A DNA stretch of 27,328 nucleotides, taken from contig VHZZ01011965.1 in assembly GCA_009801015.1 (NCBI GenBank), positions 1,516 through 28,843 of the forward strand. The letters run 5' to 3'. Under the pieces are notes generated by a model, which saw only the letters and a program-made list of their open reading frames with translations, made no database searches and was not told the DNA's origin. Origin of the DNA: Silene noctiflora. Lineage: Eukaryota > Streptophyta > Magnoliopsida > Caryophyllales > Caryophyllaceae. The position numbers and the translations under genes are program-made. The number at the start of each line of letters is the position of its first letter. Positions within the stretch are counted from its first letter, which is position 1. Positions 9,163-20,564 of this stretch are shown here, one piece after another.

Positions 9163-12100
9163 ATGACTAGCATTGCATTCTGGAATGTTAGAGGAATAAA
9201 TAGGCCTAATAAACAGGGAGATGTTAGAAGACTCCTGCATCAAAATAATATTGGCCTATGTGGATTATTAGAAACTAGAGTTAAATTACCCGCTTTAAAT
9301 AAAGTTAAACAGGGTTTGGGTAATCAGTGGCAGCTTATTCACAATAATGATGTTAGGGAAGGTGGTCGAATATGGCTTATATGGGATGCTCAATACTTTT
9401 AGATTGATGTTATTTATAAGGATGCTCAAGTTATTCATACTAGGGTAACTTTCTTACCTAAGAAGTTTGTTTGGATTCTTTCTGTGGTTTATGGATTTAA
9501 TAAGAACCAGGAGAGACAAGAGTTATGACAATCTCTCATGAATATGGGAGGATCTTTGAGGGAACCTTGGATTGTGATGGGAGATTTTAATAATGTACTT
9601 CATATGGATGAAAGGATAGGTTCTACCATTACTGATGCTGAGGTTAAGGATTTTCAGGATTGTGTTGAAAACCTAGGTTTGTTTTTAACATGCTCATGCC
9701 ATAAATACATAACACAAGGACTATGATCATAGAGACCTTCAAGTAAGAAAATAATACTGCCAGCTTGCTTGTTATTCGAAGTAAAGAATGCACCTGAGGC
9801 ATACATATCTACCAAGGTTTCATTATTTTAATACATGGGGTAAGTGTGAAGAGTTTTTAGCTGTTGTGGAGAGTGTTTGGTCTCAGCATATCCAGGGTTT
9901 AGGATGTTTCAAGTTTCTAAAAAGATGAAATTACTTAAGCATCCTCTCAAAATCATGAATCAGAAGAACTATGCTAATACTGAAGTGGCTGCCAATGTAG
10001 CTGAAGCTCTTTTGCTTGAAGTGCAAAGCAAGGTTCATGATGATCCATTCAATGTTGGACTGCAGGAAGAGGAAAGATTAGTAGCTACTTCTTTTCAAGA
10101 GCTGGATGAGGCTAAAAGACGTTTTTTGGCCCAAAAAGTTAAGGTTTAGTGGATGCTCAATGTAGATGAGAACTCTCACTACTTTCACTGCTCTATTAAG
10201 GCTAGAAGGGCTCATAATAGGATTCTGAAAATCAAGGATATGCTGGGACAGGAATGCACTGATAATGTGGCTATAGAAAAGGCTTTCCAGGATTACTATA
10301 TCTCTTTACTTGGCAGTGCTAATCCTGTGGTCCCTGTGTGTCAAGCAGTTGTTAGATCATGTGCCACTGTATCTGGGGAACAAGCTCAGTCTATGATTAG
10401 AGATGTCACTGACCAGGAGATCAGGCATGCATTAATGTCTATTCATGCTGATAAAGCCCCTGGCTCTGATGGGTTTACCAGCCAATTTTTCAAGGATGCT
10501 ATGTCAATTATAGGACATGATGTGGTGGTTGTTGTCAAGGAATTTTTCAATTCTAGAAGCTTACTACAACAGATTAATGCTACCGTCATCACTCTTATTC
10601 CTAAGAAGGAGAGTCCTGAAACTGTGAAGGATTTCAAACCAATTGTCTGTTGTAATGTGTTGTACAAATGCATTACAAAAATAATTTGTTCTAGACTGAA
10701 TGAGGTGCTGGGGTACATTGTGAGTCAGAATCAGAGTGCTTTTATAAAGAACAGGGACATTGTGGATAATGTGCTCATTTGTCAGGATATGGTTAGGATG
10801 TATAATAAGAAGAATTGTTCTCCCAGAACTTTGCTGAAGATTGACCTAACCAAAGCTTATGACTCCATTGAATGGTCTTTTATTGAAGGAATTCTAAAGG
10901 GGTTAAATTTTCCTAGGAAGATGATACATTGGATTATGAGCTATGTTTCCACTCCTTCCTACTCCTTATCTGTTAATGGTGCTATGTTTGGGTATTTTAA
11001 AGGAATGAGAGGGATTAGACAGGGGGTCCTATGTCTCCCCTTTTGTTCACCCTTTGTATGGAATATTTGACAAGAATTCTTAATGTTGTAACTACTCAAC
11101 CTGGTTTCCACTTTCACCCTCTTTGCAACAGGTTAAAGCTAAGTCATATTTGCTTTGCTGATGACCTACTTCTATTTTGCAAATGAGACTTTGGTTCTTT
11201 AAAGATTTTCATGAGATCCCTGAAAACTTTTGATGCTACTTCTGGCCTTAAAGTTAATCATGATAAGTCATAGATCTTTATGAGTGGGGTTTCTGCTAGA
11301 GAAAAGAATAGATTATTGCAGCTTACTGGCTTTCAAGAGGGGATTTTCCCCTTTAGATATTTGGGTATCCGAATTTCTTATAAGAGGCTCTTTGTCAATG
11401 ATTGCAATAAGCTTACTGAAAAGATGGTTGAGAGAATAAGGAGCTGGGGTGCTAGGAGGCTTAGCTATGCTGGGAGGATTGTCCTTATTATAAATGTGTT
11501 GTCTCAGATTCAATCTTATTGGAGTACGATCTTTCTGCTTCCTACTACTGTGATCAGGAAAATTAATAGGATCTGCAGGAATTACTTATGGGCAGGTGAC
11601 ACATCCTATAAAATTCCTCTTGTATCCTAGGAGGCTTGTTGCTGAAACAAGGATGAGGATGGCTTATCTATTCTAAATTGTGGTGCCTGGAATAAAGCAA
11701 TGATTGCCAAATATACTTGGTGGATTGCAAGTAAACAAGATCATCTTTGGATCAAGTGGGTTAATGCCATTTATATTAAAGGGAGGAACTGGTGGGATTA
11801 TAAACCAATTGCTAGCTCTAGCTGGACTTGGCGCCAAATCTGCAAAGTGAAAGAGCAATTTAAAAGTTCTTATCAGGATAATTTGTGGATGGGAGGTGCT
11901 TATAGTATTAAAAAAGGCTACCGTTGAATTCAAGGAGTGCAAGGGAAGGTGCAGTGGAGACATGTGATTTGGAATCATATTAATGTTCCTAAACACTCCT
12001 TCATTCTTTGGCTTTATAATCTTGACAGGTTAGCTACTAAGGAGAGACTTATTAATCATGGAATGCAGATTAATCCTGAATGTCTGCTATGCAATGCTGT

Positions 12101-12449
12101 AACTAAAACCTGTCCTCACCTGTTTTTTGAATGCCAGTTCAGTTTTCAATGCCTTATGCTGGTTTAACAGTGGTTGGGAGTTGATCTGCAGGGGCAGGAA
12201 CTGGTTGAGTGGTGCACAAAATGGAGATGCAGATCACTGGCCAAAAAGAAGATTGTTATTGCTACAATGACTAGTTTAGTCTATCATATATGGCAAGTTC
12301 GAAATAAACGCAGATTGGAAGGAGCCGTGACTCACCCAAAAGTGGTTATCACCTTGATCAAAATGGTTGTCATGCCTAGGATTCTTCGAAGTATTGAGCA
12401 GATTAAGCATAGGATGGATAATGTATGGATTCAAAGCATTAAGATATGA
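9163..12449 (+). pseudogene. LINE ORF2: APE endonuclease, reverse transcriptase, zf-RVT
   Basis: The start ATG at 9163 directly precedes the endonuclease opening motif (SIAFWNVRGIN). The endonuclease continues to MGDFNNV (about 9578-9598), with stops at 9400-9402 and about 9526. It is garbled at 9700-9900 by stops and a one-base deletion near 9897. The RT runs from about 10590 (TLIPKK) through FIKNRDI and KIDLTKAYDS. It hits a one-base deletion at 11023-11027, inside the RQGDP turn, that moves the rest into another frame. FADD follows at about 11156-11167, then FPFRYLGI and a SWGARRLSYAGR thumb block. The zf-RVT finger (CLLC, then H and C) is at about 12085-12135. Other stops lie at about 10149, 11187, 11273, 11628, 11643 and 11925. 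The copy is inactive. Confidence 0.9.
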
Positions 12450-12553
12450 GCTTTTTGATTGTTATAAGTATAATGTAGGGGATAGTATGTATGTAGTGGT
12501 GATGTAATTGCTTCACGATTATCAATATATTTCACATTCCACCAAAAAAAAAA

Positions 12554-12569
12554 GAATTTTATTTGGGAT
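12554..12569. repeat. Right copy of the LINE target-site duplication
   Basis: The 16 bases gaattttatttgggat are identical to 8061-8076. Sequence on either side (…tgtattg before, ggtttac… after) belongs to the interrupted gypsy LTR. Confidence 0.97.
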
Positions 12570-13430
12570 GGTTTACTATTAATTGTTTTTTATTCTTATA
12601 GTTAATACTTTGTATAAGTAAATTTTACGATTGGTGAGATGGGTTTAGCCTGTGAATTGAGATGTTGGTATTTTTAATAATGACAAGGAGCAGCCATGAT
12701 ACATTTGATTAATGGTGGTCGAATTTAGGGCATGTGTGAAATTATTATGGTTGTTGGTGTAATTGAATAGTTTGTGAGTTGAATCTTACTCCTATTTTTG
12801 GATGGTGTACGTGGGGTATGTGTTGTAAGAATGTTGGTTGAATGGCCTTTGAGTCGACATTCGTTTTTGGGTAACGGAGGTTTGTCAATTGTATTTCTTG
12901 GACTTTGTCACGTTTTTATTGTCGTTTCCTTCGACCTTGACTCGTGGTGAGTAGTTTAGAGTTTTATTCTAAGTGTTGAGCTCAATTTATTATTAGACCT
13001 TTGACGATATTGATATTGAGATTGAGATTGATTACTGGTATTGACATATGGGGACTTTGAGCCGAGTTATTGTTTATGGTCCAGTGTGACCATGGTTACT
13101 GAGTTATATAAATTGAGTTTGATATCGATATTGAGATGGAAAAATTGTTTCACGGTCTTATTCGCCAGTTCACTCATCCCTTATCTTTGTCTTAGGGTTG
13201 TCGATGAGAATATGGTACTTGGTTACCTTAGAGTATTATTTTATGAGACAGAGTATTGAAATGAGACTTAGTTAGCTATTAGGACAAGAGAGTATATTAA
13301 ATTATAGAATTAGTTAGCTCTAGGCGTCAAATAGGCTAGATGTTTAATTCGGCTTTAAAGCTTTATTTTTATAAAGGATTAAAAGACGGTTTGATATTAT
13401 ATGATATACAAACATAAATCGATTTTTAGT
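12570..13430 (+). mobile_element. Gypsy LTR fragment, part right of the LINE
   Basis: This is the continuation of the LTR begun at 7531. It is AT-rich and T/G-rich on the plus strand, with no open frame I can assign to a protein. Repeated ttgagattgag-type words occur at 13010-13030 and 13110-13140. The right end is not sharp: similarity to the Tat-like LTR is clear from about 13470 and may begin near 13420. I found no clean gggtgttaca-type end. Confidence 0.5.
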
Positions 13431-14860
13431 GGTAACTCGACTAGATTTTAATGTAAGGTGAAAGTGGTGTTCGCAAATATATGAGTAAGGGGTGAGGGCA
13501 CGTATTAGGAAGCACATACTAGAACACCTAATCCCGCCCGCCTCGATAGCGGCCTCTACTAATGATAAGGGAATACCATTTATATTCGATATGTCACTAG
13601 TTTTATGCATGCAATGCAACAAATAATTGATTAATCCTAACATGTGAATTAAACTAGGTCGGTCAACACATAAATTTAATAAGCAATTAAGTCGAACTGA
13701 ATATTTACGTTCAATACATGTGAATAAACCATATCAATAACTCATACAAGATGAAATAAAATTACAAAAGGATGAATGAATCCATGCCATAAGTATGACT
13801 TAAAAGGATTTAGGAAAAAATAAAATAAATAAAAGAATTAAAATAAAAGAATTAGACGCGTTGAATAGTGATAATACGGATAATAGTTAATTATAAACGA
13901 ATTACCATAACTACGTTAGAACGAGACGAGTTCAGAGGCAGAAACCAACTCAGAACAGGTGCATCACCTTGTGCGACTGTTCCCGAGTTAGATTCTGACT
14001 GTGAAAGTCAGACTCGCGGGTTGTTATCGTTCATTGGTTAATTTAGGTGTGTTATTAATATTAGACTCGAATTAAAGTGCTTTAACAGGTTATATATGAA
14101 TAAAAGATCGTCATGGAATAGGAAACATATACCAAAGTCGAATTTGATTGATTTGATATGGAAAAATCGAACCATTGAAAATCCGGATTTGAATAAATGA
14201 CAAAAACCTGCAAATATTAAATTATAAGGAAGTCGAAAAAATAATAATTCATAATAAATTAATAAATTTGGAAATTGTAAAAGAAAACGAAATAAAACAA
14301 AAAGGATGAAACAAATGGTACTCGAAGAAGAAGAAGAAGAGAAACAACAGATAAGCAGCCCCTGGAAGAGCGCAATAGATGCTGCGACTGTTCCAATAGG
14401 CGCAACTGCTCCCGCGTCTCTTCTCAACAGTCTTTCCCTGCTGATTCGTCAAAAAGGTTTAAAAACTTACGATTTTGAAAGCATGTTTACGGCATAGACT
14501 CTTACATGATTATAAATACATAAAATAAAATACAAATGGGATTTTACACCCTCAGACCTACATGTTTATGAAGCGAAAATGACTAATTCGACTCGAATGT
14601 AACGAAGTTGCCCTTTAAAAGGATTTTAGAAAACAAGTTTGATTGATTAAAATGATTAAAGTGTAGTGGTCAAGTTGGTAGGTTTATGCAAAACGTGATT
14701 GGTATATAGAATGATCTAGGCTTACGTGGTCGAGAATGATCAAGCACGTAGGTGTCATAGCAATAGTACGTGGTCTTAGAATGCAAAGAGAGAGAAGAGA
14801 ACGGGTGGACATTCGCGTGAATAATATGTGAGGCGAAGGTCACTATTTATACTAATCACG
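13431..14860 (-). mobile_element. Left Tat-like LTR, main part with U3 promoter
   Basis: From about 13470 to 14218 it is collinear with 21549-22292 of the right LTR. Beyond 14218 it continues with sequence that in the right copy lies past the insertion at 22297. It contains the minus-strand TATA box at 14851-14843. A (GAA)n run at 14322-14345 gives low-complexity open frames that I do not regard as genes. The outer end of U3 is not located: I could not find a convincing CA end followed by a polypyrimidine tract on the plus strand. No gene is visible. Confidence 0.7.
14843..14851 (-). promoter_or_regulatory. TATA box of the Tat-like LTR
   Basis: On the minus strand this reads tataaatag, a strong plant TATA box. 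Transcription would run leftward through R and U5. This fits the element's orientation, given by the PBS and gag. Confidence 0.65.
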
Positions 14861-17800
14861 AGGTGAGAGTTTTGGAAGGATTAAAATACGAAAAGAATCT
14901 GAAAATATCTAGACGCTGCTGGAAACAAGCCCAGGAAGAGGCACAGTAGGCCGTGCGCCCTCTCCTGGAGCCGTTTCTCCTTCGGCAGTGGAGATTTCCG
15001 CGTTTTCAGAATTTGGAAAGGATTTTTTTCCTTATTTCGTCAAAATAAGATATTTTCGAAATCTTAAGAATATTTGAGATATTTTAGGATTCTTAAAAAT
15101 ATCTCGAATCAGATTTGAGACGGTTTTTGAGAAAATGACGACAGTATCTGAAAATGAAGACGGTTTTTGACCCGGACTTCAAATGTGCTCTAATTACTGC
15201 CAAAACGACCGTATCGGCGCGTAGTTGACTCGACTATTTAGGCAATCTTTTGACGTCGAATTAATAGAATGTCGTAATAACGCTTAGTATGCTAAATATG
15301 CAGTCCAATAGTCATCGGGTGTTTGGCGAAGGGTGCAGAAACAAGGCGAAAGTCAAAGTATAGCTCTCAAGTCAATCGGAGATTACAACCTGAAAACTAT
15401 GGTGACGCGAGGCGGCTCAAGGGGACTGAACCAAGGATCCGACATCGGGAACATTTTAGAGTCTCTCGACTTCCGGGGATGGTCGTTTAAATCCAGTAGA
15501 CTACATAAGGAAGCTCGCCAGCCATAAGAAGAAATCATACCTGAAACACCCCTTGGTGAAACGTGATTGAAGGCGCTTCGACAAAACTCGTTTGTCTAAA
15601 GATAACTTGGTGTCCGAAAGCATTAGGGGTGACAAGGCTTTTGAAGAAACTTGTTAACTTCACTGAAAACTAACTCTGAAGTCTACCTCTGAAAGGAAGG
15701 CTGGAGGGAAACCCTTTGAATGGATGACATGAAGATGTTTTTGAAGGCTAACTGAAGAGAATTTCCTAAGAACATATAAAGGACTATCTGAAGGTTATCG
15801 AATGGTATCTGAAAGATTACCGAAGGGCATCTTAATTAATTGGGAAGGACCGTATGAAGGATTTAAACTATCTAAGGGTTATCTGAATTATTTCAATTGA
15901 TGATTTGAAGGATGAAGGATCTGAAGTCGTAAGGTAAGGTTCTGAAATATCCGAAGGAGGAAGGTAAGCTTAAAAAAAACTCTGAAGGATGAAGGAATGT
16001 TTCTATCAAACTATGTGGGGAATAATATTTGAGGCAGGACGTTGGTAGGAACCGTCGAGGAGAGGATTTAGCTTGCGTTGGTCTCAAGCAATCTCTATTT
16101 TATCGAGAAGTACAAAGGCTGTAGACCTGCAGGGAACTTTTGCTGGAGAAATGCAATCCGCTGGGGAGCATATCGACGGTTGGGAACATCTTGACAGAGA
16201 CTTGACTGCCGCTGGGGAATGTAGGTTGATTGTCTTTGGATGTTGTTGAAGGGAATGAGGTCTTAGGTGAATCCCCCAGTTGGAGCGAGATTTGCTTCTG
16301 ATAATTACCTGCATGGTTCGTGGCCACACAAACAATCTAATAGGAAAATAGCACATAATAACTTAAGCAATTAGCACGTGATCTCATGGAAGAGAACAAA
16401 CAAGCTTTTGAAACTCTTCTCTTTAATAAATTGTATTTGTTGCTTGTAATGCGTTATGCATATCCAATGGGCTTTAGACACATGACTGACACGACATAGA
16501 CCCTACAGACGGAGGCTGATAAAATGACGTACGTAAAACAAACTTAGTTTTGACTCGACCCGAGGATGACTCCGACATATTTTGCCTAAGTATGCGCAAC
16601 CCTGGCTAAATATGGGTGACAAAGCGTATCAGTTCCCAAGATAGAGGATCTGCCAGTGATGGGGAAGTATAAAGGTATGGCATAAGCCATGGATCAGCTG
16701 TTTATTTGCATATCTTTCACAACCTTTTTTTTGTGGTGAGGCATGACGATTTGGAGAATCGTTCTAAAACCATTTGTCATTGTCCGGACCGAGCATTAGC
16801 TTGACTTGAATGTGATTCGAGAATAAACGGGAGGAATAAAGGAAGGATGGCATATCGGAAGAGAAGCCCCCAGGATGAGAAAGAGACTCGGGTATTTGGT
16901 AAAAGGGGACTGGGCGATGACCTAATGAAGGAGCCCCCAGTACAGAGAGCTAAAATGGGTGGTTGTAACGTTTAGGATGGTTGAAAGGTCGATAATTGAG
17001 GTCGAAAGTTGATGAATGGGGCGGTTGTGTCCTTTTTGGAGAACTGCCAATGTATTCACGTGGAGTGAAATCAAACCAGATCGTAGTTCTAAGTGTGTGC
17101 CTAAGCTATGTTGTTAGGGTTTTAAAGTGCATAGGTCACAAGATTATATTACTTTAGTGACTCGAAGAATCGATTTGAGATGATTCCCTCTTTGATCATA
17201 GACCAAAGAAGTAAGGTAGTTTTATAAAAAATTCCTTGTCATGTGAGCACACAGAAAAATGGACCCTAAGAATGGGTTGGATGTGTCCCGTTCTAGGTAG
17301 AAAAGTATTTGAAGACTACGTGTCTGGGCCAAGGTGCAAAATGGCTTGGATATTTCAGAGCGTAGAGCTTGGAAGTAAGATGCTTTGAATCATCAAATCT
17401 CTGGAGCTTGTTTTTGTGGAGGTAAGGCTTGATAAGTTATGGTTTGTAATGTGGGTTGGAAATGGGGTCTTGGGCTTGATGTAGCCTAAGCACAAAAATG
17501 GTAGGTTAAATGACGTGGGATCAAGTTTTCATATTGGCCCATAAAGTATGGGTATATGTGAAAATCTTGAGAGGATTCTCAAAATCCTTAACTATCTCCC
17601 TGTAACAGTCTCGAGAAGGACTTAGGGTGTAGAAAGGCTATATGGCGGTGCTGGCTGATACTCTGGCATCTTCAGCTTCAGGTTCTACCATTGACTATTG
17701 GCATTTGATTTTAGGCTAGTTCTTGATTTAGACTTTGGATTCAAATTATTGGTCCGGAATCTATCTTGCTTAGTTTCGGGCTCTATCCCTTTGGTTTGCT

Positions 17801-18261
17801 TTGGACTTTATCTTTTGATATTGGCATTGACTTTGCTTCATTATGCCTTTCTTCTTTGTCTTGTGGCTTTTGGATCTGCCTTTGAATTTGATGATGACTT
17901 ACTATCATTGATTTGGGTCAGACTAACACCTTTTGTGTGAGATGGGTCGGTCTTTAGTAAACGGGTTGTGTATTATGGGGAATGGGCTTGCCTTCCGTCA
18001 TGGATTATTAATAAGGGAGACGGTCTGGATTTGTCCTAGAATCTCTTGAGATATGCTCGTCCTAAACTAGGTTATAGAGAGGTTTCTATTGCCAAACATA
18101 TAATACGTAAAGAAAATGGACACAGAGTTTCAGATCTTAAACGTCACTTAAGTATACTCACATTGACTCGGAATGCTTGGTTGTTTTAAAATGTCTCAAA
18201 CCAACTCTTGCTGTCACAAGGAATATGAAAGCAAAAGATAGAACGATATGTGGATTGAAAA
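14861..18261 (-). other. Tat-like element, outer U3 and 3' untranslated region, no pol
   Basis: Between the LTR promoter and the gag-like region I see no protein motif on either strand: no FDTGA-type protease, no RT YVDD-type motif, no integrase HHCC. Open frames (for example 16356-16084 minus and 17698-17940 plus) are short and show no motif I recognise. A degenerate tctgaagg-rich repeat lies at 15650-15990. The 3' LTR boundary must fall in this stretch. Confidence 0.45.
15650..15990. repeat. Degenerate ctgaagg-rich minisatellite-like stretch
   Basis: Variants of tatctgaagg recur at uneven spacing (for example 15786, 15810, 15850-15857, 15885, 15905-15930 and 15980). Tandem repeats are known in 3' UTRs of Tat-lineage elements, and this position fits that. 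Confidence 0.5.
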
Positions 18262-18400
18262 TTATACTTTTATTGAAATGATGAATTTATTTAGCATAGA
18301 CTTGAGAGAAGGTGACTCGTGGGACAACCCCCAAGTTGTCACTAGGAAATGGAAATAAAAACAACGAACAAATACTAGAAAAAATATGATAAAAAAAAAC

Positions 18401-18989
18401 CTAGGACTCGGACGTGGACTCCGACTCGATCTTAGACCCAGACTCGTAATCATTGGCCCATGTTTGAACATTCTCTCTTCTAGCAACTGGCTTCAACATT
18501 CGGCTTTGAGCATTCATCCATTTGAGCACCTCATCCTCATTATTGGGAACACTAGAAGGATAATAGTCAAGAAGAGTTTCCTGATAAGTGGTATATCCAT
18601 GAGGATTGCCTAAGCTACCTTGTGGGTTAAAGGTTGAGAGGGATAGTTCCCCACTTTCAATCATATCTTGGATCACATGCTTGCTTATAGCACATCTCGG
18701 TATCGTGTCCATTACCTCTGTGATATAGGTAATAGGCGTTATTGTCCCAAGATTTGGACTTATTTTCTGGATCTGGGGTTGGACCGATAGGTTGGAGGAG
18801 ACCCAGGGAAGACAACTTGCTCAAGGCTATGGCACAAGGTATGCCTAGATTTGCGAATGACCTTGGAGATTGGTTAGGCTTCTTCGACAAAGGCTTCATG
18901 AGGTTACCTTTATTGATTTTGATCCTTGGATAAGACGGGCGTATGGTATGATAATAACTAGGGATAAACTGATCTTCCGTCTTCTTCAT
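18401..18989 (-). pseudogene. Tat-like gag, second copy of the zinc-knuckle unit
   Basis: On the minus strand, 18989-18657 reads through an SPRSFANLG block and a LGLLQPIGPTPDPE block into a knuckle-like YHRGNGHDTEMC (about 18715-18680). A one-base shift near 18686 moves the frame to 18712-18401, which continues HVIQDMIESGEL and ends in an acidic Ser/Glu tail. The LQPIGPTP, YHRG-GHDTE and IQDMIE-G blocks are typical of Tat/Ogre gag C-termini (family call from memory). The first zinc ligand is Tyr here, where the upstream copy (19435 region) has Cys, so the C-x2-H-x4-H-x4-C set is broken. Confidence 0.65.
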
Positions 18990-19040
18990 GAGAGTGTTTG
19001 GCTGAGGGATTGTATGAACACCCTCTCTTTTTCTGAGTGG

Positions 19041-19726
19041 TTAAGTATCTAGCTTCTTACCCATTTCAGCAAGCTTTTTTTCAAATGTGACAAATTTACT
19101 TTCTATGTGGGAAAGTCGAATGCTTAGACAATCGGTGGCTCCCTCTAGCTTGGAAACTATATTGTTAATGGTGGCAGAAAGCATGAGCATTCCGCTTTGG
19201 ATATCATCGTCTTCTAGCACATTGATGTCTTCGTTGTTACGAGGAACGAGGAGATGAGAACAATCTAGGGACGATTCCTGGTCATGTTTAATGATGCTAG
19301 ACCCAAGATGGTCAATCTTCTTGGATTTCTTGACAGAAGGTGGTAATGGTAGCTTGCCATTCTCGATCATGTCCTAGATAATATGCTTTAAGCAAAAACA
19401 TTCCTCTATATCATGTCCCCTACCTCGATGGTACTGGCAATAGGAATTTCTCTTCCACCTAGACAATATCTTTTCATGGTCTGGGGTTGGACCGATTGGG
19501 TGGAGTTTTCCTTGGGAAACCAGTTTTCGTAGAGCAATTTCATATGTAATTCAAAGGTCGGTGAGTTCCCTAGGAGATCGCCCTAGCCTTCTTGGTGGAG
19601 TCTCCAAGAGGTTGGCTCCCTTATCTTTATCGGCTCTCTAAAATTGATGGGTCGTGTTGGGTTTAGATGATTCAGAGCTATGACTTGGCTTTGGGGTACA
19701 AGAAGAGGGTAAATATTTCATTATGC
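19041..19726 (-). pseudogene. Tat-like gag, first zinc-knuckle unit joined to the second coiled coil
   Basis: One frame runs from 19726 to 19041 with in-frame stops near 19640 (TAG), 19545 (TGA) and 19375 (TAG). The last two are where the second copy or context suggests Arg or Gln. Blocks in order are SPRELTDL, GKLHPIGPTPDHE, a complete C-x2-H-x4-H-x4-C knuckle (YCQYHRGRGHDIEEC, about 19450-19405), IENGKL, a linker, and a heptad-like helix (ATINNIVSKLE… to KKLAEMGKKL, about 19185-19045). That helix resembles the one upstream of this unit, so the frame joins the end of one repeat unit to the start of the next. Confidence 0.65.
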
Positions 19727-19872
19727 CCATTTGTTTTCTATATCGACGACTCGAGTGCTCAAGTTTTCGACGGTGGCCTGAAATTTTATAACTGCAGAAC
19801 TTAGTCCTTCGATGGCTGACAGGATGGCGGATAAACTTCGTTGTATATCTTCGTTGAAAATTGCAGAATTCC
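19716..19872 (-). pseudogene. Tat-like gag, first coiled-coil segment
   Basis: The minus-strand reading has a heptad-like helix (SLSAILSAIEGLSSAVIKFQ, then ENLSTRVVDIENKW), ending in TAA near 19716. It parallels the helix at 19185-19045. No ATG is evident; a stop lies just upstream near 19875. It marks the left edge (in protein terms) of the duplicated gag unit. Confidence 0.5.
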
Positions 19873-20483
19873 TACCGAGAAGAAAATGACGCGCGTTACA
19901 ACTCGATTCGGTATAAGATCACAGAAACTAAGGCAACGCATAGGGATACACGAAGGAACGTATATAAGGACAAGACACGATGACTAGACTTGATTGTGAG
20001 TTCTTGAGACATGTTGTGAGCGACTTCTCATGTTTGAACTCACGGTGTTTGACTTTGATTTTAGACTCGAGTGTTGACTTTGACGGTGTGACCCTTATAT
20101 CGTTGACCTTATGGGTTTAGACATGGTTGAAGATGGTGTGACGCTAACACGTGTGCTTAAGACAGACTTGACTCGGGGCTTGGGTTGTGCGTACCCGACC
20201 GTGACATTGGGAGAGCTTGAGAGACGGATTGGAATGACTCAGTGTGTTAATCTCGAGTGTGTGAGTCGAGGTGCCGAAAATATTCAAATCCTAACTGAAT
20301 TGGGACGAAGGGATCCAAAATGATGGAGTAACGCCTTTGGACTTGACTCGAACTTGAAGGACCCAAAATATAAGGGAAGGCGAGTTTATAACCCGATGGT
20401 GTTTTGACTAGGAAATGACTCGGTTTTAATTTTGACTCTTATTTAGCCACATTAGATTTACACATTTACATTTACTGAAAAGG

Positions 20484-20564
<81 letters not shown>

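Larger units (their letters stand above)
8077..12553 (+). mobile_element. Near-complete L1-type LINE with 16-bp TSD
   Basis: A 4477-bp non-LTR element is bounded by perfect copies of gaattttatttgggat at 8061-8076 and 12554-12569. It ends in a short A10 tail (12544-12553), the signature of target-primed reverse transcription. It encodes ORF1 (DUF4283 plus CCHC knuckle) and ORF2 (endonuclease, RT, zf-RVT) in the usual order. It begins only 10 bp before the ORF1 ATG, so either the 5' UTR is very short or the copy is slightly 5'-truncated. The perfect TSD contrasts with many stops and frameshifts, suggesting that it descends from a source already decayed, or that decay by deamination was fast. 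It lies inside the gypsy LTR fragment. Confidence 0.95.

Noticed and set aside
14038..14497. ORFs with Ser or Glu runs in both directions near 14306-14427
   Set aside because: They come from a (GAA)n run inside the Tat-like LTR, and the collinear right LTR does not preserve a frame upstream of it.
16084..16356. Two overlapping minus-strand ORFs, considered as pol remnants
   Set aside because: No protease, RT or integrase motif is visible in either frame; position alone is not enough.
17698..17940. Small plus-strand ORF with hydrophobic Leu-rich protein
   Set aside because: It lies in T-rich sequence of a minus-strand element, has no homology I recognise, and its composition explains the Leu/Phe content.
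20489..20557. T run as a Pol III terminator or poly(A) of a SINE on the minus strand
   Set aside because: No A/B box or SINE-like body is visible next to it and no flanking duplication was found.
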